Assembly: GCA_903953985.1 (NCBI GenBank)
Contig: CAJBLW010000465.1
Span: forward strand, 1 to 11,476
DNA from: an uncultured Burkholderiales bacterium
Lineage (GTDB): Bacteria > Pseudomonadota > Gammaproteobacteria > Burkholderiales > Burkholderiaceae_C
Direction: 5' to 3'
DNA: 11,476 bases
Shown here: positions 1 to 6,786 of the stretch, piece by piece
Numbering within the stretch: the first letter of the stretch is position 1
Layout: every line of letters starts with the position of its first letter
Program-made: the position numbers and the translations under genes
Notes under the pieces: model-generated
The model's input: only the letters and a program-made list of their open reading frames with translations
Told to the model about the DNA's origin: nothing
Database searches by the model: none

Positions 1-486
1 CCAGCTTATGTTTACGGTTTAATCAGGCAAGAAAGCCGCTTCGTCATGGACGCCCGTTCACACGTCGGGGCCTCGGGCCTGATGCAAGTGATGCCTGCCA
101 CTGCCAAATGGACCGCCAAAAAGATCGGTCTGACAGGATTCACCCCCGATCAGATCAACGACCGAGAAGTCAACGTGGCCATCGGCACAGGCTATTTGAA
201 GCTGGTGCTGGACGACTTTGAGGGCTCTATGCCCATGGCCACCGCCGCCTACAACGCTGGCCCCAGTCGCCCGCGCAACTGGCGCAAAGGTCCTGTGCTG
301 GAAGCGGCCATCTGGGCCGAAAACATTCCGTTTCAGGAAACGCGCGATTACGTGAAAAAAGTGCTGTCCAACACCACCAACTACGCCGCCATCTTGACGC
401 GCCAGCCCCAATCGCTCAAAACACGTCTGGGTTCGGTCGGTCCGCGCACCTCACCTGTTGCCGAGGCCAGCAAGGATTTGCCTTGA
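1..486 (+). CDS. Soluble lytic transglycosylase, C-terminal catalytic domain (5' partial)
   Basis: The frame is open from base 1 and the gene continues to the left of the window; the first in-frame ATG (46) lies inside the catalytic domain and is not the start. The visible 161 residues form an SLT (goose-lysozyme-like) domain. RQESRF holds the catalytic Glu at visible residue 11 (bases 31-33), followed by GASGLMQVMPATA, then AYNAGP, then ENIPFQETRDYVKKV, in the order typical of Slt70-type enzymes. Such enzymes cleave the MurNAc-GlcNAc bond of peptidoglycan in the periplasm and leave a 1,6-anhydroMurNAc end. The short tail after the domain is Pro/Ser/Thr rich. The signal peptide and helical-repeat region would be outside the window, so the exact subtype cannot be set. 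Family assignment is secure. Confidence 0.93.
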   Translation, partial: PAYVYGLIRQESRFVMDARSHVGASGLMQVMPATAKWTAKKIGLTGFTPDQINDREVNVAIGTGYLKLVLDDFEGSMPMATAAYNAGPSRPRNWRKGPVLEAAIWAENIPFQETRDYVKKVLSNTTNYAAILTRQPQSLKTRLGSVGPRTSPVAEASKDLP

Positions 487-556
487 ACGAGCGCTGCAAG
501 CACCCTCATGCGCATGATCCTTGGCTCTCTTTTTCCGTCACCCCAGCACAAACTCT

Positions 557-629
557 TTGTCACCCCCGACTTGATCGGGGGCCCATGTCTTCGGCATTCA
601 TGGAGGCCCGGTCAAGCCGGGTATGACAA
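557..629. repeat. Palindromic intergenic repeat, copy A (cloverleaf-like)
   Basis: A 73-bp quasi-palindrome lies between the convergent transglycosylase and PHA-like genes. The outer stem is TTGTCA (557-562) with TGACAA (624-629). Inside are three hairpins. Arm 1 has stem CCCCCGA (563-569) with TCGGGGG (575-581) and loop CTTGA. The central arm is CCATG (583-587) with CATGG (599-603). Arm 3 is CCCGG (607-611) with CCGGG (617-621) and loop TCAAG. Loop 3 is the reverse complement of loop 1, so the element is an inverted pair of half-sites. A related copy lies at 8794-8857. It has no long T-run, but could still stop transcription from both sides. It resembles dispersed REP/MITE-type intergenic repeats of proteobacteria. 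Confidence 0.8.
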
Positions 630-651
630 CCACGGATCCAAACGCAAGGCT

Positions 652-948
652 TCAGACCACGGGCCCTAGCAACTCGTCCAGATTGGCTTTGATTTTTTCT
701 TCGATCTTGCCGCTGTAAGCGCCCAGCAAAAAACCCAGTTTCAGCTGCAGGTCAAAGCGCGTATCGGTCACCACCAATTCGCCGCTTACGCCACTGCGGG
801 CAAAGCGCATGTGATCTTCAGACTCACCTGGCTCAAACTCGCAGGCCATGCCCCATTCTTGCTCAGCCTGTTCGCGCCAGCGCTCGGCCACGGTGCGTGC
901 GCCGGCCAGGCCCAGGGTGTGAGTGCGTTCAATGTTCAGTTCAGGCAT
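652..948 (-). CDS. Polyhydroxyalkanoic acid system family protein (PHA granule region type), 98 aa
   Basis: The product begins MPELNIERTHTLGLAGAR and ends KIEEKIKANLDELLG. This matches my memory of the small 'polyhydroxyalkanoic acid system protein' family, whose members are about 90-110 aa, begin with an IxRTHTLGL motif and end in a similar amphipathic helix. It is a small cytoplasmic protein with no membrane segment or signal peptide; its molecular role is unproven in the family. I chose the ATG at 948 because the conserved N-terminus starts there; the longer open frame back to 1140 runs inside the upstream gene in another frame. There is no clear Shine-Dalgarno sequence. It starts 26 bp after the stop of the molybdopterin oxidoreductase on the same strand, so co-transcription is likely. 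No phaC or phasin gene is visible nearby. Confidence 0.8.
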   Translation of the reverse strand: MPELNIERTHTLGLAGARTVAERWREQAEQEWGMACEFEPGESEDHMRFARSGVSGELVVTDTRFDLQLKLGFLLGAYSGKIEEKIKANLDELLGPVV

Positions 949-974
949 GGTGTTTGTAAGGTGATTTTGGGGGT

Positions 975-3068
975 TCAGGTGTGGGCTGTGGCAGCCGAAT
1001 GGGCGGTCGGTTTGAATGCCAAATCGGCAGCAACTTGCACCAGGCAGTCGTAGAAAACGGGCGCTCGGCCCAAATCGGTCAGGTGTTGGCTGGTCAGCTC
1101 GTTCACATTGGTGCCGTTCAGGCCCAGCTTGCGCCACCAAATGCCCAGGCCGTTGACTACACCAGGTCGCGCACGCTGATTGACCTTGGCCTTGCAGTGG
1201 TAAGTGCCCCGGTCGTTGAACACGCGCACCACCGCGCCGTCGGCAATGCCCCGCGCCGCCGCGTCTTGCGGGTGCATCTCGAGCACCGGCTCGGCTTCGA
1301 TGTCGCGCAGGCTTTGCACGTTGACGAAGGTAGAGTTGAGGAAGTTGCGCGCAGGCGGCGAGATCATGGCCAGCGGGTAAAGGCCACCGGGCGCGGCCAA
1401 TTCGTAATTGGGCAAATGGTCAGGCAGGCCATCGAGGCCCTGATCGGCCAGGCGTTGGCTGAAAAACTCGCACTTGCCCGATGGCGATGGAAAGCCGCCC
1501 TGCGCGAACGGCGCATCGGGCACAGGCAAAGAAGCAAAGCCGTGCGCCAGCAGCTGCTCAAAGTCTTTCTCGTCACCAATGGCGCTGCGGCACAGGCTTT
1601 CGTCACTTTCGGCAAAACACGGGGCATCCAAACCCATGCGTGCGGCCAGGGCCCGGAAGATATCGGTGTTGGTCCGCGCACCGCCCACGGGCGCAATGGC
1701 TGGGCGATTCAGCAGCACGTCGGTGTGGCCGTAGCTGGTGTGGATGTCCCAGTGTTCCAACTGCGTTGTTGCGGGCAAGATGAAATCGGCGTAGTCGGCC
1801 GTGTCGGTCTGAAAATGCTCCAACACCACGGTGAACAAGTCTTCGCGGGCAAAGCCCTGCACCACCTTGCCCGACTCGGGCGCAATCGCCACCGGGTTGC
1901 TGTTGTAAACGATCAGGGCCTCGATCTTCGGACCGAAAACGGTTGAAGCAGGGCGCAGCAAGTCGTCGCCAATGGTGCTCATGTTGATCGTTCGCGGACG
2001 GCGTTCGCCCAGCAAATCGGGCCGCTGCAAGACCGCGCGCCGCACCGGAAAATGCCCCGAACTGCTGAGCAACACCCCACCCGCCCGGTGGCGCCAAGCC
2101 CCGTTGAGCGCGGGCAAACAGGCCACTGCCCGCACCGCGTTACCGCCCCCGCGCACGCGCTGCATGCCGTAGTTCAGGCGAATGGCAGCGGGCTGGGTGG
2201 TGCCCCAGTCGCGTGCCAGTTGGCGTATTTGTTCAACCGGCACGCCGCAGACTTCGGCTGCACGCTCGGGCGTCCATTGCAAGGCGCGCGCCATCAAGGC
2301 GTCCCAGCCCAGGGTGTATCGGTCGATGTAGTCCTGGTCGAGCCAGCCATGGACGATCAACTCGTGCATGAGCGCCAGCGCCAGCGCGGCATCGGTGCCG
2401 GGACGCAGGGCGATGTGTTCGTGGCATTTTTCGGCCGTTTCGCTGCGACGGGGGTCGATGCAGACCAGCTTGGCGCCGTTGCGTTTGGCCTCTTGCGCAA
2501 TGCGCCAAAAGTGTAGATTGCTGCCAATCGAATTGCTGCCCCAGATGACGATCAGCTTGGATTCAACAAAAAACTCGACCTTCATGCCCACCTTGTTGCC
2601 CAGGGTCTGGGTCAGGGCTTCGGCCCCAGCCGAGGCGCAAATCGTGCGGTCCAAGAGCGACGCGCCCAGCTGGTGGAAAAAACGCGCCGCGATCGACTCG
2701 CTTTGCACCAGGCCCATGGTGCCCGCGTAGCTGTAGGGCAGGATGGCCTGCGGGTCGCGAGCGGCGATGGTTTTCAGACGTGTGGCGATGTCGTCCAGCG
2801 CCTCATCCCAGCTCACAGGTTCAAATTGGCCAGAACCTTTGGGCCCCGATCGTTTCAGGGGTTGGAGCAAGCGTTCGGGGTGGTAGGTGCGTTCGGTGTA
2901 GCGCGAGACTTTGGTGCACAGCACACCATCGGTCTGCGCATGCGCCGGATTGCCCTGCACTTTGATAGCTCGGCCGTTTTCGACGGTCGTGAGCAAAGCG
3001 CAGGTGTCGGGGCAGTCGTGCGGGCAGGCGCCGCGCACGATTTGGGGGGCCAAAAGGACGTCAATCAT
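975..3068 (-). CDS. Molybdopterin-dependent oxidoreductase (DMSO reductase superfamily), orphan
   Basis: The 697-aa product is a BisC/formate-dehydrogenase-like enzyme (COG0243 type). An N-terminal 4Fe-4S motif uses C15, C19, C23 (ACPHDCPDTC) and C51 (GVLCTK). Cys144 in RTICASAG sits where many family members carry the Cys ligand to Mo, which would make this a Cys-ligated enzyme; this is an inference by position. The central part includes IVIWGSNSIGSNLH and IDPRRSETAEKC, typical of the bis-MGD binding folds. The last ~120 residues match the molydopterin-dinucleotide-binding C-terminal domain (EMHPQDAAARGIADGAVVRV). There is no Tat signal, so it should be cytoplasmic. I chose the ATG at 3068 over a TTG at 3104 because the TTG only adds 12 unsupported residues; neither has a strong Shine-Dalgarno. 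No Fe-S partner, membrane anchor or FdhD chaperone is next to it, so electron partner and substrate are unknown. Confidence 0.9.
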   Translation of the reverse strand: MIDVLLAPQIVRGACPHDCPDTCALLTTVENGRAIKVQGNPAHAQTDGVLCTKVSRYTERTYHPERLLQPLKRSGPKGSGQFEPVSWDEALDDIATRLKTIAARDPQAILPYSYAGTMGLVQSESIAARFFHQLGASLLDRTICASAGAEALTQTLGNKVGMKVEFFVESKLIVIWGSNSIGSNLHFWRIAQEAKRNGAKLVCIDPRRSETAEKCHEHIALRPGTDAALALALMHELIVHGWLDQDYIDRYTLGWDALMARALQWTPERAAEVCGVPVEQIRQLARDWGTTQPAAIRLNYGMQRVRGGGNAVRAVACLPALNGAWRHRAGGVLLSSSGHFPVRRAVLQRPDLLGERRPRTINMSTIGDDLLRPASTVFGPKIEALIVYNSNPVAIAPESGKVVQGFAREDLFTVVLEHFQTDTADYADFILPATTQLEHWDIHTSYGHTDVLLNRPAIAPVGGARTNTDIFRALAARMGLDAPCFAESDESLCRSAIGDEKDFEQLLAHGFASLPVPDAPFAQGGFPSPSGKCEFFSQRLADQGLDGLPDHLPNYELAAPGGLYPLAMISPPARNFLNSTFVNVQSLRDIEAEPVLEMHPQDAAARGIADGAVVRVFNDRGTYHCKAKVNQRARPGVVNGLGIWWRKLGLNGTNVNELTSQHLTDLGRAPVFYDCLVQVAADLAFKPTAHSAATAHT

Positions 3069-3177
3069 GGGGCTGTGTAGAAGGTTAAGACTGGCTTGGG
3101 GCAATCATTCGGTCTGATTGTGGCTCAAACCTGCCCCTTTGCGGGCGGTCCGTTTGTCCCCCATGTGCACAGGGATG

Positions 3178-3207
3178 TTGGCAATCCAGCTCAAGTGTGG
3201 CTAGACT
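3178..3207 (+). promoter_or_regulatory. Putative sigma-70 promoter, possibly giving a leaderless mRNA
   Basis: TTGGCA (3178-3183, 5 of 6 matches to the -35 consensus) is followed after 18 bp by TAGACT (3202-3207, 4 of 6 matches to -10, including the key A2 and T6). Transcription would be expected to start about 7 nt after the -10, at or next to the A of the M20 gene's ATG at 3214. No Shine-Dalgarno lies in the gap, which fits a leaderless transcript. This is pattern matching only. Confidence 0.4.
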
Positions 3208-3213
3208 GTACCC

Positions 3214-4425
3214 ATGAAAATCATCGACTCCATCCTCACCGACGCGGCCAGCATCGCGGCCATTCGCAAAGACATTCACGCTCACCCCGAGCTGTGCTTT
3301 CAGGAGGTGCGCACCGCCGACGTGGTCGCCCAGCAACTGACCGACTGGGGCATCCCGATCCACCGCGGCATGGGCACCACCGGCGTGGTGGGCATCGTGC
3401 ACGGACGTGATGGCGGCGCTTGCGGGCGCGGCATCGGCTTGCGCGCCGACATCGACGCACTGCCCATGCAAGAGTTCAACACCTTCGCCCACGCCAGCAA
3501 ACACCAAGGCAAGATGCACGCCTGTGGCCACGACGGCCACACCGCCATGTTGCTGGCAGCGGCCAAGCATTTCTCCAAGCACCGCGACTTTGACGGCACG
3601 GTGTATTTGATCTTCCAACCCGCCGAAGAGGGCGGCGGCGGTGCCCGCGAGATGATCAAGGACGGTTTGTTTGAAAAGTTCCCGATGCAAGCCGTGTTCG
3701 GCATGCACAACTGGCCCGGCGCGCCAGTGGGCACCTTTGCCGTCAGCGCTGGCCCCGTGATGGCCTCGAGCAACGAATTCAAAATCGTCATCCGCGGTAA
3801 AGGTAGCCACGCCGCCCTGCCGCACAACGGCATCGACCCGGTGCCGATCGCTTGCCAAATGGTCCAAGGCTTTCAGACCATCATCACCCGCAACAAAAAG
3901 CCGGTGGATGCAGGCGTGATCTCGGTCACCATGATCCACGCAGGCGAAGCCACCAACGTGGTGCCCGACTCGTGCGAGTTGCAGGGCACGGTGCGCACCT
4001 TCAGCATCGAGGTGCTCGATCTGATCGAAAAGCGCATGAAGCAAGTGGCCGAATCGATTTGCACCGCCTTTGACGCGCAATGCGAATTTGAATTCCACCG
4101 CAACTACCCGCCCACCATCAACAGCCCGTTGGAGGCCGATTTTGCCCGCCATGTCATGGGCGGCATTGTGGGCGCCGACCATGTGGTGGACCAAGAGCCC
4201 ACCATGGGCGCAGAAGATTTCTCGTACATGCTGCAGGCCAAACCCGGCGCGTATGTGTTCATCAGCAACGGCGACGGTGCACACCGCGAAATGGGCCACG
4301 GCGGCGGCCCCTGCACCTTGCACAACCCGAGCTACGACTTCAACGACGACCTGATCCCATTGGGTGGCACGTATTGGGTAGAACTTGCCACACAGTGGCT
4401 GGCCCAACCCACACAAACCGCTTAA
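3214..4425 (+). CDS. M20-family amidohydrolase (hippurate hydrolase/IAA-amino acid hydrolase-like)
   Basis: The 403-aa protein has the standard length and order of the M20D amidohydrolases. The metal site is visible as C104 and H106 in HACGHDGHT, E138-E139 in PAEEGGGGA, H165 in MHNWPG, and a C-terminal His, probably H370 in LHNPSYDFND. The N-terminal IRKDIHAHPEL is also typical, and a dimerisation/lid domain is expected near residues 185-295. The family hydrolyses N-acyl amino acids such as hippurate or other amide conjugates in the cytoplasm, with two divalent metals. The exact substrate cannot be read from sequence. The ATG at 3214 fits the family N-terminus; no Shine-Dalgarno precedes it. 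It is the first gene of a three-gene operon, ending 13 bp before the M14-like gene. Confidence 0.92.
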   Translation: MKIIDSILTDAASIAAIRKDIHAHPELCFQEVRTADVVAQQLTDWGIPIHRGMGTTGVVGIVHGRDGGACGRGIGLRADIDALPMQEFNTFAHASKHQGKMHACGHDGHTAMLLAAAKHFSKHRDFDGTVYLIFQPAEEGGGGAREMIKDGLFEKFPMQAVFGMHNWPGAPVGTFAVSAGPVMASSNEFKIVIRGKGSHAALPHNGIDPVPIACQMVQGFQTIITRNKKPVDAGVISVTMIHAGEATNVVPDSCELQGTVRTFSIEVLDLIEKRMKQVAESICTAFDAQCEFEFHRNYPPTINSPLEADFARHVMGGIVGADHVVDQEPTMGAEDFSYMLQAKPGAYVFISNGDGAHREMGHGGGPCTLHNPSYDFNDDLIPLGGTYWVELATQWLAQPTQTA

Positions 4426-4438
4426 ACGAAAAATCCGC

Positions 4439-5527
4439 ATGACCGAAATACAAACCGGCTTTTCCAAGAGCTATGCTGAAGCCCGCCAAAAGTTTTTGAA
4501 CGCAGCGAATGCTGCAGGCCTGAAGGTTGACTCGAACATCCACCCGCTCAAAGGGCGCGATGGCGAAGAGCTGGCCATGGACGTGGTGCTCGACGGCGCG
4601 CCCGATGCGAAGCAGCTGTTGGTCATCAGCAGCGCTTGCCACGGCGTAGAGGGCTATTGCGGCTCAGGCGTGCAAATCCACGCTCTGCAAAACACCGCCT
4701 GGCGTGCAACTGCCAAGGCCAACGGCGTGGCCGTGCTTTACATCCACGGGCTCAACCCCCACGGGTTTTCGCACGTGCGGCGCGTGACCCATGAGAACGT
4801 GGACATAAACCGCAACTTCCAGGACTTCTCCAAGCCCCTCACCCGCAACGAGGCCTACAAGGAAATCCACCCCTTGCTGCTGCCCGAGGTCTGGCCACCC
4901 GATGCCGCCAATACAGCGGCCACCGCACAGTACATCACCCAGCGCGGCATGAAAGCCTTTCAGGCCGCCGTCACCCAAGGGCAGCACGAATTTCCAGAGG
5001 GTCTATTCTTTGGTGGCCAGGCCCCCACCTGGAGCAACCTCACCTTGCGTCAAGTGCTGCAAAAGTACGGCCAGCGCTGCCAGAAAATGGCCTGGATCGA
5101 CCTGCACACGGGCCTGGGTCCCAGCGGTGTGGGCGAGCGCATTTTTGCCTGCGCCGACGACGCAGCGGCCTACACCCGCGCCAAAGCCTGGTGGGGCCAG
5201 GGCATCACCTCCATCTACGATGGCTCGTCCAGCTCAGCCTTCCTCACGGGCCTGATGTGGATGTCGGCCTACCAGGAATGCCCGCAAGCCGAGTACACCG
5301 GCATTGCCATGGAATACGGCACCCAACCGACCGACAAGGTTATCGGTGCCTTGCGTGGCGACCATTGGCTGCACGTGCACCCCGAAGCGCCTGAAGCCCT
5401 GAAAAAACAGATCAAACAAGACCTGATGGACGCGTTTTACGTCGACACCGACGAATGGCGCACCCAAATCGTCGATCAAGCCATGGATGCCATGCACCAA
5501 TCCGTCAACGGCTTGAGCGCGGCATGA
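4439..5527 (+). CDS. M14-family metallopeptidase-like protein (DUF2817)
   Basis: The 362-aa product carries a carboxypeptidase-type zinc site: H68 and E71 in CHGVEGYCGS, H223 in DLHTGLGPSG, and a likely catalytic Glu at 292 in IAMEYGT. The HENVDINRNF motif (residues 118-127) resembles the substrate carboxylate-binding Asn-Arg of M14 enzymes. This is the pattern of DUF2817/succinylglutamate-desuccinylase-like proteins. The likely job is removing an amino acid or acyl group from a small peptide or conjugate. There is no signal peptide, so it should act in the cytoplasm. The ATG at 4439 was chosen; an upstream TTG (4385) would overlap the M20 gene and adds unlike sequence. It lies 13 bp after the M20 gene and overlaps the next gene by ATGA, so the three are probably co-transcribed. 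Pairing with an amidohydrolase suggests a shared amide-scavenging role (inference). Confidence 0.85.
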   Translation: MTEIQTGFSKSYAEARQKFLNAANAAGLKVDSNIHPLKGRDGEELAMDVVLDGAPDAKQLLVISSACHGVEGYCGSGVQIHALQNTAWRATAKANGVAVLYIHGLNPHGFSHVRRVTHENVDINRNFQDFSKPLTRNEAYKEIHPLLLPEVWPPDAANTAATAQYITQRGMKAFQAAVTQGQHEFPEGLFFGGQAPTWSNLTLRQVLQKYGQRCQKMAWIDLHTGLGPSGVGERIFACADDAAAYTRAKAWWGQGITSIYDGSSSSAFLTGLMWMSAYQECPQAEYTGIAMEYGTQPTDKVIGALRGDHWLHVHPEAPEALKKQIKQDLMDAFYVDTDEWRTQIVDQAMDAMHQSVNGLSAA

Positions 5528-6483
5528 GCCACCAGCGAGTTCTGGTCTTAGGGGGGAGCGGCTTTGTCGGCCGTCACGTTTGCGAACAGTTGGCACGCCT
5601 GGGCTGCCACATCACCGTGCCCACGCGCCGCGCCGTGAATGCGGCCAGCGTGCAAAGTCTGCCCGGCCTGACCGTGATCGAGGCCTCTGTTCACAAGGAA
5701 GCCGATCTGGCCCGGCTGATGCCCGGCCATGATGCGGTGGTGAATTTGGTGGCCGTGCTGCACGGCAGCGAAGAGCGCTTTGAAAACGTTCACGTGGATT
5801 TGCCCGGCAAAATCGCCCACGCCATGAAAAAAGCCGGTGTTCAGCGCCTGGTGCACGTCAGCGCATTGGGTGCCGACCCTCAAGGCCCCTCGATGTACCA
5901 GCGCAGCAAGGCACGGGGCGAGACGGTCTTGCACAACGCCGGGCTTGACCTCACCGTCTTACGGCCCAGCGTGATTTTTGGGGCCGAAGACAAATTCCTG
6001 AATTTGTTTGCAGACCTGCAAAGCGTGGTCCCTTTCATGCCGCTGGCGGGCAGTGGCACACGCTTTCAGCCCGTGTGGGTGGCCGATGTGGCGCGTGCCG
6101 TGGTGGTGTGCCTGCAAAAGCCGGACACCGCCGGTCAAACCTACGAGTTGTGCGGCCCGGATGTGTTGACGCTGGGCGAGTTGGTCAAGCGGGCCGGTCA
6201 GTGGGCGGGTGTGAACCAGGGTAGGGGCCGTCCGGTCATTGGTCTGCCGATGTGGGTGGGCTGGCTGCAAGCGGCGGCCATGGAACTGGCGCCCGGCGAA
6301 CCGCTCATGAGCCGGGACAACCTGGCGTCGATGCAAGTGGACAACGTGGCCACGGGCCAGCTGCCAGGCTTGCAGGCTTTGGGCATCGTTGCAGCGTCTG
6401 CCGCAGGCGTGGCGCCGACCTATCTGGGTCACCGCGGCCCGCGCAGCAAGTTGAACCGCTGGCGTGCGGGGGCGGGGCGCTGA
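5524..6483 (+). CDS. Atypical SDR, complex I NDUFA9-like / NAD(P)-binding epimerase family
   Basis: The 319-aa protein opens with a Rossmann nucleotide-binding strand and loop, GGSGFVGRH (residues 10-18). It then has VNLVAVLHG and HVSALGA (Ser113), followed by Y125 and K129 in MYQRSKARGE, placed like the YxxxK pair of extended SDRs. RPSVIFGAEDKFLN and the later QPVWVADVARAVV are typical of the NDUFA9-like branch of atypical SDRs, found widely in proteobacteria as soluble proteins. In mitochondria the relative is an accessory subunit of complex I; bacterial function is not well defined. The ATG at 5524 overlaps the upstream stop codon by 4 bp, indicating translational coupling; a start at 5455 would add 23 unrelated residues. 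The tail is basic (LNRWRAGAGR). Confidence 0.87.
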   Translation: MSHQRVLVLGGSGFVGRHVCEQLARLGCHITVPTRRAVNAASVQSLPGLTVIEASVHKEADLARLMPGHDAVVNLVAVLHGSEERFENVHVDLPGKIAHAMKKAGVQRLVHVSALGADPQGPSMYQRSKARGETVLHNAGLDLTVLRPSVIFGAEDKFLNLFADLQSVVPFMPLAGSGTRFQPVWVADVARAVVVCLQKPDTAGQTYELCGPDVLTLGELVKRAGQWAGVNQGRGRPVIGLPMWVGWLQAAAMELAPGEPLMSRDNLASMQVDNVATGQLPGLQALGIVAASAAGVAPTYLGHRGPRSKLNRWRAGAGR

Positions 6484-6551
6484 GTTCTCGCTCATAAGGC
6501 GCTTTCTTAAGAGGTCTTTGCGAGGTTTTTCCGGTGGTGGTCTTGTTTGTG

Positions 6552-6627
6552 GGTGTGTGAGGGGATGCGGCGGGTTCCTCATGACGGGGTACCGTGAATC
6601 GTCACCCGCCGCATCCCCTCACACACC
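6552..6627. repeat. Perfect 24-bp inverted repeat with 28-bp spacer
   Basis: The left arm (6552-6575) and right arm (6604-6627) are exact reverse complements over 24 bp; the left arm begins GGTGTGTGAGGGG and ends GCGGCGGGT. The spacer holds a small hairpin, ACGG-GGTA-CCGT (6584-6595). No T-run follows on either strand, so it is not a classical intrinsic terminator, although an RNA hairpin this long would be very stable. It sits between two plus-strand operons. Candidates are a MITE/REPIN-like element or a processing/attenuation hairpin. Confidence 0.9.
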
Positions 6628-6667
6628 TTGGGGTGAACGATCCTTTTTCGCCCTGCGTACCTTTTAA

Positions 6668-6693
6668 CTCTTCGCTCTTCGCTCTTCGCTCTT
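6668..6693. repeat. 7-bp tandem repeat (CTCTTCG), 3 full units plus a partial
   Basis: The unit CTCTTCG occurs at 6668-6674, 6675-6681 and 6682-6688, followed by CTCTT at 6689-6693. Such heptamer tracts can change in unit number by slippage. This one lies about 95-120 bp upstream of the GST start codon. Confidence 0.9.
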
Positions 6694-6776
6694 TGCACCT
6701 GGTGCTGCACAACACTTTGGTGCTGACTGGGCCAGATCCCTTGCTTGTGACCGTTAACATGCAGGGTCTGATTTTC

Positions 6777-6780
6777 AGGA
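6777..6780 (+). promoter_or_regulatory. Ribosome binding site of the GST gene
   Basis: AGGA, followed by AA, lies 6 nt before the ATG at 6787. It supports that start and is one of the few clear Shine-Dalgarno sites in the window. Confidence 0.6.
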
Positions 6781-6786
6781 AAAACC

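Larger units (their letters stand above)
6484..6786. other. Intergenic region between the SDR and GST genes
   Basis: This 303-bp stretch has no convincing gene. It contains the 24-bp inverted repeat (6552-6627), the CTCTTCG tandem repeat (6668-6693) and the GST ribosome binding site near its end. A short minus-strand open frame (6579-6788) crosses both repeats and looks accidental. I could not identify a strong promoter for the GST-cca pair; only weak -35/-10 combinations occur in 6720-6765. Confidence 0.6.

Noticed and set aside
981..1946. 321-aa open frame antisense to the molybdopterin oxidoreductase
   Set aside because: A shadow of a clear enzyme gene; no recognisable domain or start signal.
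3085..4467. 460-aa open frame antisense to the M20 gene
   Set aside because: His/Ala/Val-rich composition typical of the reverse strand of a high-GC gene; the plus strand encodes a full, motif-complete M20 enzyme.
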